From an uncultured Flavobacteriales bacterium (GTDB lineage Bacteria; Bacteroidota; Bacteroidia; Flavobacteriales_D; Crocinitomicaceae): a stretch of DNA of 64,000 bases. Shown piece by piece: positions 53,347-61,734 of this stretch; positions within the stretch are counted from its first letter, which is position 1, and each line of letters starts with the position of its first letter. The stretch spans positions 43,040 to 107,039 of the forward strand of contig CALJKJ010000003.1 of NCBI GenBank assembly GCA_937973685.1, read 5' to 3'. The notes below the pieces were generated by a model. It had not been told where the DNA came from and ran no database searches. It saw only the letters and a list, made by a program, of their open reading frames with translations. The position numbers and the translations under genes are program-made.

Positions 53347-54717
53347 ATGAATAATTATTTACTACTACTGCTAAGAGACTTAAAAACCATTATCATTCCT
53401 GGTTTAGGTGCATTGACATTGACAAATGAAGCAACAAACGAATTGCTTTTCATGCCTTTTTTGAAATACGATGATGGCACATTGTCAAAGTACATTGCTG
53501 AAAAAGAAGGCATGGAAGTAAACGATGCGAAAAATCTGATTGCAAAGTTTGTGCGGGAAGTCATGGCCGAATTGGACAAAGGCGAACAATACGACATGTA
53601 CCAATTTGGAAGTTTCTCGAAAGTAAACAACGAAATAGTTTTCAAGCAATGGGAAACAAAAGCACCTGCTTTGCAAGAAGAAAAAGTTGTTATCGAAGAG
53701 ACAAAAGAGACAACTGTCGTTTCACCAGAGGTTATACCTGAACAAGAGAAAGTTGAAGCTGATGAAGACCACTCCTTGCCTACAAGTACAATTACTTCTC
53801 TCCCAGAAATTGATTTAGCGAAGGAAGTGAAAAGCGAAATTGAAAAGGAAGAAGTTGTAATTCCTTCAAAAGCTGAGCGTTTTTCTGAACCTGAAAAAGA
53901 GGAGGAAAAAAGCGAAGAAAAAAATATTCCAGCAGAGAAAGTAGTTGAACCAATCGAGGAAGAACCAGCCAAAGAACCAATTCAAGAAACATCACCTGCT
54001 GATACTGAAGAAATTCAACAAACTCCAAGTACGTATAAAAAATCAAATTGGGTTAGACAATTAATTATTGGGGTGATTGTTTTAATCTTGAGTGCAGGAA
54101 CCTACATTGCAGTAAATTTCAACACCCTGAAAAAAGACATTCCATTTATTGCTGCACTTGCCGGTACAGCTGATACTACTCGTGGAAATAAAACATTGGA
54201 ATCAAAAGAAAACATAACTGATAACATAACTGCTGCAGTTGAAAAGATTCCAGAAGAATTGGCACTTCCAGTTGAAAAAACGACAGAGCAAAAAGATGTT
54301 TCCCACAAAGAAACGCTAAAGAAAGTAGTTCCTAAAAAAGCATCCAAACCAATATCGAAAATTGTAACTCCTGTCAACAAGAAGACAGCTTTGCCCCCAC
54401 CAACTGTAAAGTATAAAGCTCCAAAAAAACAAAGCAATACAAAACCTTTCAAGCAAGCAGACACGCGTAGCAATTCATTTCCACAATTTAGCGCACAACC
54501 TTTTCAACTCATAGCAGGTTCTTTTTCAAGCGAACAACACGCTATCACGCATGCAAACAAACTCACTAGAAAAGGAGTTGCAACTTGTACTATCACAGAA
54601 TTTGACGGAAAATACCGTATAAGTATTGGTTCAGCTGAAACAAAAGAAGATGCATTAAATCAATTACTTACATTGAAAAGTTTGGTTACTGATGCATGGG
54701 TTTTTGAGGTAAAGTAA
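53347..54717 (+). CDS. HU-CCDC81-like and SPOR domain membrane protein
   Basis: 456 residues. Residues 1-105 are an HU-like domain of the bacterial CCDC81 type (LLLLLRDLKTIIIPGLGALT, FMPFLKYDDGTLSKYIAEKE, MYQFGSFSKVNNEIVFKQ). A long Glu/Lys/Pro-rich linker follows, then one membrane helix (QLIIGVIVLILSAGTYIAV), a second basic linker and a C-terminal SPOR domain (FQLIAGSFSSEQHAITHANK to DAWVFEVK). SPOR binds denuded septal peptidoglycan, so the protein probably sits at the division site with its HU-like end in the cytoplasm. This may link the chromosome or another cytoplasmic partner to the septum. Confidence 0.88.
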   Translation: MNNYLLLLLRDLKTIIIPGLGALTLTNEATNELLFMPFLKYDDGTLSKYIAEKEGMEVNDAKNLIAKFVREVMAELDKGEQYDMYQFGSFSKVNNEIVFKQWETKAPALQEEKVVIEETKETTVVSPEVIPEQEKVEADEDHSLPTSTITSLPEIDLAKEVKSEIEKEEVVIPSKAERFSEPEKEEEKSEEKNIPAEKVVEPIEEEPAKEPIQETSPADTEEIQQTPSTYKKSNWVRQLIIGVIVLILSAGTYIAVNFNTLKKDIPFIAALAGTADTTRGNKTLESKENITDNITAAVEKIPEELALPVEKTTEQKDVSHKETLKKVVPKKASKPISKIVTPVNKKTALPPPTVKYKAPKKQSNTKPFKQADTRSNSFPQFSAQPFQLIAGSFSSEQHAITHANKLTRKGVATCTITEFDGKYRISIGSAETKEDALNQLLTLKSLVTDAWVFEVK

Positions 54718-54789
54718 TCACCCCAAGCGCAAAGCAAAGCAAAGCCAAATCAAAAAACAACCATTGAAAAAAAAATGCTATTCAATCAA

Positions 54790-55350
54790 TTAAGCAAAAA
54801 CCAAATCCTTTGTGCTTAATTTGACTTTTGGTTTATTTAACGATTGAACTGCAATCCTAACTTTTTCTAGGTCTTCCATTGAAAGAAAATTAGGTACCAA
54901 TACTTTCATGTCAATTTTTAAAATGCGATTGATAACAATCAAATCTTTTAATGTAAAAGGTTTGATCCCATTTATCAATTCTGACATGTGTGTTTTGCTT
55001 TTATGTCCTAAAATAACAGCTAAATTTTCTTGCGATAAATCGAATACTTTGAGTTTTGTTTTAATTACTTGCTTTCTATTATCAATAAACACGCGCTCAA
55101 TTTCAGCAATACGTTGGTATTTGTCGCTTGCAGAAATTTTCTCATCTGAAAGTTCTTCTAAGTCACTCCACTCAGCTAGTTCATACGTTTCAATGAGTGC
55201 ACGAAGTTTTGCACGAAGTTGTTTGAAATAAGTGCCTTCCTTTGATAATAACCTTAGTTTTCTGTCAGCAATCATCGCTCTTTCATAGTCTAATTCATTG
55301 GCTATTGCACCTTTTTCAACTATTTTTTCTATGTCAAAATGAGTTTTCAT
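54790..55350 (-). CDS. higA: HigA-like antitoxin with HTH domain
   Basis: 186 residues. The C-terminal half contains an HTH: FDLSQENLAVILGHKSKTHM, SELINGIKPFTLKDLIVINR. The N-terminal half is helical and charged and probably wraps the toxin. The gene directly follows the HigB-like toxin with no gap between stop and start; toxin-first order is normal for higBA. It probably represses its own operon at the palindrome upstream of higB. Confidence 0.85.
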   Translation of the reverse strand: MKTHFDIEKIVEKGAIANELDYERAMIADRKLRLLSKEGTYFKQLRAKLRALIETYELAEWSDLEELSDEKISASDKYQRIAEIERVFIDNRKQVIKTKLKVFDLSQENLAVILGHKSKTHMSELINGIKPFTLKDLIVINRILKIDMKVLVPNFLSMEDLEKVRIAVQSLNKPKVKLSTKDLVFA

Positions 55351-55692
55351 TTAATCGATATAATTGTTAGTTCGCAACCATTTTTCAATGATTCTCTTAT
55401 TGTTTTTAAACGTCTTTTCATATGCTTGATGTGTTCCAGCCCAAATTATTGTTGCTTCACCTTCCTCATCAAATTCTATCAATATTAGTGTTCGATGTAT
55501 ATGAATATCAAAAAAATAAAAACCTTCATTATGCACACAATCCGCATCACTTCTAACTGCTTTAAGGGGCTGTAATTCAGGATTGAAATTTTCTAAATCT
55601 TCAATTAATATATCAATTTCATTACACAACTTTTCATTGCCTCTATTCTTGTGTTTTAATTTTAATATTATTTTTTTACCCAATAATCTCAT
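55351..55692 (-). CDS. higB: HigB-like mRNA interferase toxin
   Basis: 113 residues of the HigB/RelE superfamily. Key segments: AVRSDADCVHNEGFYFFDIH, HRTLILIEFDEEGEATIIWA, GTHQAYEKTFKNNKRIIEKW. The HIHRTLILIEF strand and the final WxGTHxxYE pattern are those of the HigB_toxin family found in Bacteroidota. It cleaves mRNA on the ribosome. It is the first gene of the pair. Confidence 0.87.
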   Translation of the reverse strand: MRLLGKKIILKLKHKNRGNEKLCNEIDILIEDLENFNPELQPLKAVRSDADCVHNEGFYFFDIHIHRTLILIEFDEEGEATIIWAGTHQAYEKTFKNNKRIIEKWLRTNNYID

Positions 55693-55722
55693 TGAACAAC
55701 TTTGTAAATGTAACTAAAAAAG

Positions 55723-55739
55723 TTCGGATAATAACCGAA
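55723..55739. promoter_or_regulatory. Palindrome upstream of higB, candidate HigA operator
   Basis: TTCGG-ATAATAA-CCGAA: 5 bp perfect arms extended by inner bases to a 17 bp near-palindrome with one mismatched pair. It lies 31 bp upstream of the higB start codon, where an autorepressor would block transcription. Confidence 0.5.
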
Positions 55740-55848
55740 TTTATACCAACAAATTTCATCCACACCAAAAAAAGACATGAAAACTAATCAGTAAAAGAAA
55801 CCGAGAAAGGGTGTGTGAGTGTTAAAAAAATGCAGCTATAGGGGATTT

Positions 55849-56850
55849 TCACCCAATACGCAGCGCCAAATCAATCAAACGATTAGAATATCCAGCTTCG
55901 TTGTCGTACCACGCAACTACTTTTACCATGTTGCCAATAACGGACGTCAAACCGCTGTCGAAAATACACGAATGCGGATCGCCGAGAATGTCCACCGAAA
56001 CAATTGGGTCGCTGGTGTAACGTAAAATGCCTTGTAAACTGGTTTGTGATGCGTGTAAAAAAGCAGTATTGATTTCATCGACACTCGGCGGATTTTCCAT
56101 AATCATGGTTAAATCGGTCAAGGAACCGTCTGGAACAGGAACACGCATGCCGCAACCTCCTAACTTGTCTTTCAAATTTGGAAAAATGCGCGTCAATGCT
56201 TTTGCAGCACCTGTTGAAGTAGGTACAATCGATTGTCCAGCCGCACGAGCTCTACGCAAGTCCTTGTGAGGACTATCGTGCAAACGTTGATCGGTTGTGT
56301 AACTGTGTATCGTTGTGATGTATGCACTTTCAATAGGACGCAATTGCTGCATCACCTGAATCAAAGGCGCTGCAGAATTCGTTGTACACGAAGCATTGCT
56401 AATAATGTGCTCAGTTGCCGTAATTAAATTGTCGTTGACACCTAACACTACAGTCAATACATCATCAGAAACTGGCGGAGCAGATAAAATAACCAGCTTT
56501 GCTCCTGCTTGTAGGTGAAGTGCGGCTTTTTCTTTGGTCAAAAACAATCCTGTTGCTTCAATAACCAAATCAACACCAAATGTTCCCCAAGGAATTTCGG
56601 CAGGATCTTGAAATTGTGTGAAGGTAATTGGAGGCTTAGCAACAACATGTAGTTCATTGGCATGCACTTCAAATGGTTGTTGAAACACCCCGTGAATGCT
56701 GTCGTATTTTAACAAATGGGCCAAGGTTGCAATCGGCGCTACATCATTAATCAATACCAACTCAATCTCGGGATGGTTGAGCGCTAATCGGGTAAAATAA
56801 CGACCAATACGTCCAAATCCATTTAATCCTACACGAATTTTTTTCGACAT
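55849..56850 (-). CDS. gap: Classical NAD-type glyceraldehyde-3-phosphate dehydrogenase
   Basis: 333 residues, the standard GapA length. VGLNGFGRIGRYFTRLA is the Rossmann loop; LVLINDVAPIATLAHLLKYD holds Asp36, which selects NAD; Cys155 in SNASCTTNSAAPL is catalytic; HSYTTDQRLHDSPHKDLRRA and WYDNEAGYSNRLIDLAL are standard. It should work in glycolysis, in contrast with the long GAPDH at 11033-12484, where the NAD-selecting Asp is lost. It is a single gene; no clear terminator is seen downstream. Confidence 0.96.
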   Translation of the reverse strand: MSKKIRVGLNGFGRIGRYFTRLALNHPEIELVLINDVAPIATLAHLLKYDSIHGVFQQPFEVHANELHVVAKPPITFTQFQDPAEIPWGTFGVDLVIEATGLFLTKEKAALHLQAGAKLVILSAPPVSDDVLTVVLGVNDNLITATEHIISNASCTTNSAAPLIQVMQQLRPIESAYITTIHSYTTDQRLHDSPHKDLRRARAAGQSIVPTSTGAAKALTRIFPNLKDKLGGCGMRVPVPDGSLTDLTMIMENPPSVDEINTAFLHASQTSLQGILRYTSDPIVSVDILGDPHSCIFDSGLTSVIGNMVKVVAWYDNEAGYSNRLIDLALRIG

Positions 56851-56906
56851 GCTTTTTTAATATTCTGGTTGAAATTAAGCAATAAAACGTTTCCTGTGAG
56901 ATCAAA

Positions 56907-56938
56907 ACAAAAAAAGCTCACTAAAAAAGTGAGCTTTA
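56907..56938 (-). terminator. Terminator after the T9SS protein gene
   Basis: AAAGCTCAC (56913-56921) pairs with GTGAGCTTT (56929-56937) with a seven-base loop; on the minus strand a T-run follows. It ends the 56959-59280 transcript before gap. Confidence 0.85.
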
Positions 56939-56958
56939 CTTTGTACTATTTATCTTTA

Positions 56959-59280
56959 TTAATCCACATAAACGTGAACAAATCCTTGTCTTTCAAGCTC
57001 TTCACCTGAATCCAAAACCGCTTTTATAATGTAGAAATACACACCTTCCTCAACAAATTTTCCATTTTCAGTTTTACCATCCCATGGAGTAGCTGGATTG
57101 TTGTATTTTTTGATGACATTCCCCCATCTATTCACAATGGTACATTCAAAGCTTTTTACACCAGAATATTGAATAGTGAACAAATTATTTCCTGTCGTTG
57201 AATTCAATACCATGACGTTTGGAGCTTCAATGTCACAGACCTTTTCACCTATTGTAATATTTTCGGTAAAAGAATTACATTGATTGGAAACAGTTACTGA
57301 ATATTGCCCTGGCTGCGTAACGGTCATATACGAACCAGTTGAGCCATCTGTCCATAAATAACTCAAGTTTTGAGGAAAAGTAGGACACGTCAACAAATAA
57401 GAAGATCCAGAGCAAATGTTTGTATCAGGCACTTCTGTCCAAGCCCAATTTTGGAAAAAGATATCGACATCCAAACTAATTCCACACGAATTATCCGTAA
57501 ATGTTATTGTATATGTTCCAGGTAACGTAGAATGGATTGTAGGGTTTAATACTGTTGGGGATGGGAAAAAATGAATATTGGTATCCAAAGATGACCAAAC
57601 TCCTCCACTAGTTGAAATAGTATTGAACGCATCAATATAAAAGTTACAAGCTAATGTATCGTTAAAAATTGCTGGTTGAACAGCACTTACAATGGTAAAT
57701 GTTGTATCCACTGTACAAAACATCAAGGAATCAGAAACAGTTATCGTATACGTTCCTTGCGTTAAGTAATTTGAATTCAAACTATCCAACGCAGGATTTG
57801 TTAATCCCCAACTAACATTTCCATAAAATACTGAATCAGTCAGGGTTAATAAGGTAGTTGTATCGGGAGGACAAATACTAAAGAAACCATCCATTGGAAT
57901 ACCAAATGGCTCAATGATATTAAAGTATTCGGAAACTTTCTTGTAACATCCGTTTTTGCTTACCGTTACTCCATACGTCTGAGGTTGTCCCAATGAACTT
58001 GTTGGATTGTTAGAGAAATCATCCCATAAATATGTGTCATAAGGACCATTCAGGACTGAAATGACGGGGATTGTATCACACGCACCCAAAGGTGTCAACT
58101 GAGGATTCAATGCTCCAATACCAGTAGTATCTATTTCAATAACAAATGAAATTGTGGTTACACCTGCCAATGGCGTAGCGTCATCAGTTGCAGTTACAGA
58201 AATATTCCAAGTTCCTACACTAGCAAAATTACCAACTACACGTAAAATCAATTGAGCTGTATTTCCTGAGATATTTGCAATTTGTTGCATACTTGTCAAA
58301 CCACCATTTGTATAGGTTATCGTTGTGTTTTGGGTAACTTCTGGAGATAAAAAATTGATGGAAATATCAGCAGTATCACCCAACGCACAGACTTTGAACG
58401 TATCACACGCCGAAATTCCTTCTGCAATTGGAGGAATATTTCCACTGTTACAAGCATCAAAATAAAATGATTTGTTATCCAACCAATCGATTCCATCAGG
58501 ATTCCCTAATGCGCCATCAAAGTCATTTCCTGCATGGTCAAAACGTGAAATCAAGAAATAAGCAACACCATCACCTTTGTTGGCACCACCTGTAGCTGGT
58601 ATTCCTCCAAATCCATTTACTCCTGAAGAAGCATCTCCAGTTGTCCAATCCATATCTTGGTAACAGAAAGCAACATTTCCATCAGGAACTACTTGATCAG
58701 AACCATCTGTGATTATTAATTGAAATGTATTACGTTTATCACCATGTATACTGAAATAACCTACATTTTCCCAATTGATATAAACCGCTGTTGGAGTAAT
58801 TTTATACAAAACCTGTCCCAAACCTTGGCGGGTATCTACATCTCCCCAGAACGGTGCTACAATTGCGTTACCAGTTGAAGGAAAAGCGGTAGAACTAAAA
58901 GAGGACATTGGACCTGTAAATGTTAAATTACCATTGTTGTTAATGTATATGTGGTTATACGTTTGCCCATACAAACAAAAGTTAAAAGGGATATTTATCA
59001 AAGGTGAAGATCCATCATCATTGGGTTGTAAAGCCAAAATATAAGTTGAATCGGGTTCAACGTAACAATCACAAGCACCCGATTTTTCATGATATGTCGG
59101 CGTTAAAGGTGGATTTTCAACAACCACTGCATTTGGATTTGGCACAACCGTTACTTGATCCAAAGTTCCAGCTAATTTTCGCTGGTTATATTCAGGTGAA
59201 TCAACAATAACTTGCGTTTGAGCATGTCCAAAAAGCGCGATTGAAGAAAGGATAATAGTTACTATTTTTTTCATTTTCAT
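56959..59280 (-). CDS. T9SS-secreted protein with nidogen-like domain and type B sorting domain
   Basis: 773 residues with a signal peptide (IVTIILSSIALFGHAQ); ATGs at 59280 and 59274 are both possible. Residues about 95-260 form a nidogen-like (NIDO) domain: YNHIYINNNGNLTFTGPMSS, NAIVAPFWGDVDTRQGLGQV and ITPTAVYINWENVGYF. Ig/PKD-like repeats follow (for example YLWDDFSNNPTSSLGQPQTY and YLWTDGSTGSYMTVTQPGQY). The last 90 residues are the gliding-motility-associated C-terminal domain (FECTIVNRWGNVIKKYNNPA, TPWDGKTENGKFVEEGVYFY), the type B signal for type IX secretion and surface attachment. It is probably an adhesin. A TAAGTTTG box (59341-59334) lies upstream. Confidence 0.9.
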   Translation of the reverse strand: MKMKKIVTIILSSIALFGHAQTQVIVDSPEYNQRKLAGTLDQVTVVPNPNAVVVENPPLTPTYHEKSGACDCYVEPDSTYILALQPNDDGSSPLINIPFNFCLYGQTYNHIYINNNGNLTFTGPMSSFSSTAFPSTGNAIVAPFWGDVDTRQGLGQVLYKITPTAVYINWENVGYFSIHGDKRNTFQLIITDGSDQVVPDGNVAFCYQDMDWTTGDASSGVNGFGGIPATGGANKGDGVAYFLISRFDHAGNDFDGALGNPDGIDWLDNKSFYFDACNSGNIPPIAEGISACDTFKVCALGDTADISINFLSPEVTQNTTITYTNGGLTSMQQIANISGNTAQLILRVVGNFASVGTWNISVTATDDATPLAGVTTISFVIEIDTTGIGALNPQLTPLGACDTIPVISVLNGPYDTYLWDDFSNNPTSSLGQPQTYGVTVSKNGCYKKVSEYFNIIEPFGIPMDGFFSICPPDTTTLLTLTDSVFYGNVSWGLTNPALDSLNSNYLTQGTYTITVSDSLMFCTVDTTFTIVSAVQPAIFNDTLACNFYIDAFNTISTSGGVWSSLDTNIHFFPSPTVLNPTIHSTLPGTYTITFTDNSCGISLDVDIFFQNWAWTEVPDTNICSGSSYLLTCPTFPQNLSYLWTDGSTGSYMTVTQPGQYSVTVSNQCNSFTENITIGEKVCDIEAPNVMVLNSTTGNNLFTIQYSGVKSFECTIVNRWGNVIKKYNNPATPWDGKTENGKFVEEGVYFYIIKAVLDSGEELERQGFVHVYVD

Positions 59281-59333
59281 AAGAATAACAACCTATAGAC
59301 TTCGTTTTCAAGAAAATAGTTGCGTGTATAAAA

Positions 59334-59341
59334 CAAACTTA
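59334..59341 (-). promoter_or_regulatory. -7 element upstream of the T9SS protein gene
   Basis: On the minus strand TAAGTTTG fits TAnnTTTG, about 54 bp before the start codon; the -33 TTG is missing. The rest of the 233 bp gap (59281-59513) is very AT-rich and holds only a small hairpin, ATCGTT-ATAA-AACGAT at 59404-59419. Confidence 0.35.
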
Positions 59342-59495
59342 GTTAAATTTTTAAAAAAATCTTTTAAATTGTTATAAAAATAACACAGTTACAGTTTTTA
59401 ATTATCGTTATAAAACGATTTAGTTCAAGGATTTTAGTTTCAGAAATCGTGAATAACTTGTGATAAATAATCAAAAAAAGAGTGCTTTTAAAGCG

Positions 59496-59503
59496 TAATT
59501 TTG
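59496..59503 (+). promoter_or_regulatory. -7 element upstream of the transketolase operon
   Basis: TAATTTTG fits TAnnTTTG. It ends 10 bp before the ATG at 59514 and 22 bp before the in-frame ATG at 59526; no TTG at -33. Confidence 0.4.
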
Positions 59504-59513
59504 TCCTTGTTAA

Positions 59514-60368
59514 ATGAAAAAACAAATGGAGATTCAACAATTAAATGCTATTGCAAGTCAAGTAAGACGTGATATTCTACGAATGGTATCAGGTGCAAAC
59601 TCTGGTCACCCAGGAGGTTCATTAGGATGTGCTGACTTTTTAACAGTTCTGTACTTTGAACAAATGAAACACAATCCAGCGAATTTTACGATGGACGCGA
59701 TCAATGAAGATGTGTTCTTTTTGTCGAATGGACATATTTCGCCTGTTTGGTACAGTGTTTTAGCACGCGCAGGATACTTCCAAGCGGAGGAATTAGGTAC
59801 ATTCCGTAAGTTAAATGGTCGTTTGCAAGGTCATCCAAGTGTGGATAAAAAAGTACCTGGTGTACGCATGGCATCTGGATCTCTTGGACAAGGTTTGTCA
59901 AATGCTTTGGGAACTTGTCAAACAAAAAAATTAAACAACGATCCGTCAATTGTGTATACGTTACATGGTGATGGTGAATTGCAAGAAGGACAAATTTGGG
60001 AAGCAGCACTATATGCTGCTGCTAAAAAAGTGGACAATATCATTGCAACAATTGATTACAACGGACGTCAAATTGATGGCGATACAGAAGATGTGATTTC
60101 TTTAGGTGATTTACCTGGAAAATGGCGTGCTTTTGGTTGGGAAGTTCTTGAAATGGACGGACACAACATTACTGAAATCGTTGCTACTTTAGCTAAAGCG
60201 AAATCAATGACAGGTAATGGCAAACCTATTGTTATCATCATGAAAACAGAAATGGGTCAAGGAGTTGACTTCATGATGGGATCGCACAAATGGCATGGAG
60301 TTGCTCCAAATCCAGAACAATTAGCAAATGCTTTAGGGCAATTAGAAGAAACATTAGGCGATTATTAA
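59514..60368 (+). CDS. Transketolase, N-terminal (pyrimidine-phosphate) subunit
   Basis: 284 residues; the ATG at 59526 (MEIQQLNAIASQVRRDI) is an alternative start and would leave a longer leader after the promoter element. Motifs: MVSGANSGHPGGSLGCADFL, FFLSNGHISPVWYSVLARAG, VRMASGSLGQGLSNALG and the TPP/Mg site YTLHGDGELQEGQIWEAALY with DNIIATIDYNGRQIDGD. It forms transketolase with the C-terminal subunit at 61735-62688, serving the non-oxidative pentose phosphate pathway. The two half genes are separated by a vWA protein gene instead of being adjacent. Confidence 0.95.
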   Translation: MKKQMEIQQLNAIASQVRRDILRMVSGANSGHPGGSLGCADFLTVLYFEQMKHNPANFTMDAINEDVFFLSNGHISPVWYSVLARAGYFQAEELGTFRKLNGRLQGHPSVDKKVPGVRMASGSLGQGLSNALGTCQTKKLNNDPSIVYTLHGDGELQEGQIWEAALYAAAKKVDNIIATIDYNGRQIDGDTEDVISLGDLPGKWRAFGWEVLEMDGHNITEIVATLAKAKSMTGNGKPIVIIMKTEMGQGVDFMMGSHKWHGVAPNPEQLANALGQLEETLGDY

Positions 60369-60371
60369 TCC

Positions 60372-61727
60372 ATGAAGTTCCTGCGCGTTTTATTCCTATT
60401 CTTCTTACTGCATCAGTTTCAAGTAACTGGTCAAGAAGTAACGCGCATACTTTTTATTTTAGATGCTTCCAATTCGATGAATGCCAAATGGGGACAACAA
60501 ACCCGCATTGAAGCAGCCAAAGATTTGTTAGCGAAAGCAGTGGACAGCTTAAAAGGTTCTGAAAATCTCGAAATTGCTTTGCGTGTGTATGGACACCAGT
60601 CCCCTATTACTGCAACGTATCAAGATTGTGAAGACACTAAATTAGAAGTCCCTTTTGGTAAAGATAATTACGACCGTGTTCAAAATAAAATTCGTTCAAT
60701 CGTTGCAAAAGGAACAACACCCATTGCGCGTTCGTTGGAAGCAGCCGCAGGCGATTTCCCAGATATGAACGCACGAAACGTAATCATCCTAATTACTGAC
60801 GGATTGGAAGCGTGTGACAATGATCCGTGTGTGATCGCAAAAAAATTGCACGACAAAGGAGTGAAAGTGACACCTTTTGTCATCGGATTGGGAATGGATT
60901 TAACGTATTTGGACAATTTTAAGTGTATCGGTTCTTACTCGGAAGCTGAAACGAAAGACGCTTTCAAAACAGTATTGAAAACAGTTATTGATAAAGTACT
61001 GATCAACACATCCGCTCAAATCAATCTCAATAATAGTGCTGGTTTGCCGAAAGAAACGGATGTTACGATTTTCATGTACAAAGCAGGAACGAAAGAATTG
61101 AAATACACCTTTGAACATACGTTGAATGCTTTCTATAATCCGGATACACTCACTATTGACCCGTCGATTTCTTACGATGTTGTGGTTAACACGATTCCAT
61201 TAGTTGAAAAGAAAAATGTTCAATTGAAAAAGAACACACACAACACCATTATAGTCGATTGCCCGCAAGGATTCATTCAACTAAGGTATACGAATGCAAC
61301 GAAACCTTTTCAATTAGAAAGTCGCATTACACAAAACACAAACGCACAGACTATTAATACGCAGAAAATTGGAACTACCGATAAATACATTATAGGCTCA
61401 TACAACCTTGAAATTTTGAGTTTACCTCGAATTTATCAAACAGTTTTGGTCAATCAAAGCAGCACAACGTATGTTGACATTCCTGCTCCAGGCGTTTTGA
61501 ATTACAGCATGTCGAAACCAATTGCGGGACAATTATTCGTGAAAAGAGAAAACGGCAACTACGATTGGGTGTGTAATTTAGATCCCGTTAGTACCAAAAA
61601 CACGCTTTTATTACAACCAGGTGAATACAAGGTAGTCTACCGTCAAAAACAATTAAAATCAACCTCCTTTACAACTGAAAAATCAGTTAAAATACAGTCA
61701 AATAAAACAAGTTCAATAAACTTATAA
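60372..61727 (+). CDS. Secreted von Willebrand factor A domain protein
   Basis: 451 residues with a signal peptide (FLRVLFLFFLLHQFQVTGQ). The vWA domain (about 24-210) has a complete metal-binding MIDAS: DASNS in VTRILFILDASNSMNAKWG, the Thr in AKGTTPIARSLEAA, and the Asp in VIILITDGLEACDND. Cys residues (QDCED, ACDNDPC, FKCIGS) may form periplasmic disulphides. The C-terminal half is beta-rich and unrecognised. It probably binds a protein or cell-surface ligand. Its gene lies 3 bp after the transketolase N-subunit gene and 7 bp before the C-subunit gene, so it is co-transcribed with them. Confidence 0.9.
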   Translation: MKFLRVLFLFFLLHQFQVTGQEVTRILFILDASNSMNAKWGQQTRIEAAKDLLAKAVDSLKGSENLEIALRVYGHQSPITATYQDCEDTKLEVPFGKDNYDRVQNKIRSIVAKGTTPIARSLEAAAGDFPDMNARNVIILITDGLEACDNDPCVIAKKLHDKGVKVTPFVIGLGMDLTYLDNFKCIGSYSEAETKDAFKTVLKTVIDKVLINTSAQINLNNSAGLPKETDVTIFMYKAGTKELKYTFEHTLNAFYNPDTLTIDPSISYDVVVNTIPLVEKKNVQLKKNTHNTIIVDCPQGFIQLRYTNATKPFQLESRITQNTNAQTINTQKIGTTDKYIIGSYNLEILSLPRIYQTVLVNQSSTTYVDIPAPGVLNYSMSKPIAGQLFVKRENGNYDWVCNLDPVSTKNTLLLQPGEYKVVYRQKQLKSTSFTTEKSVKIQSNKTSSINL

Positions 61728-61734
61728 TAACAGC

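Noticed and set aside
53355..53972. 205-residue open frame on the minus strand inside the HU-SPOR gene
   Set aside because: It is Ser/Phe-rich, the mirror of the Glu/Lys-rich coding strand, with no recognisable domain; the plus-strand protein explains the region.
54730..54744. Short CAAAG tandem repeat between the HU-SPOR and higA genes
   Set aside because: Only three units in a convergent intergenic gap; no sign of a longer repeat array or phase-variation tract.
59404..59419. Hairpin ATCGTT-ATAA-AACGAT upstream of the transketolase operon
   Set aside because: No T-run on either strand at the right place and too weak for a terminator or a riboswitch; function cannot be assigned.
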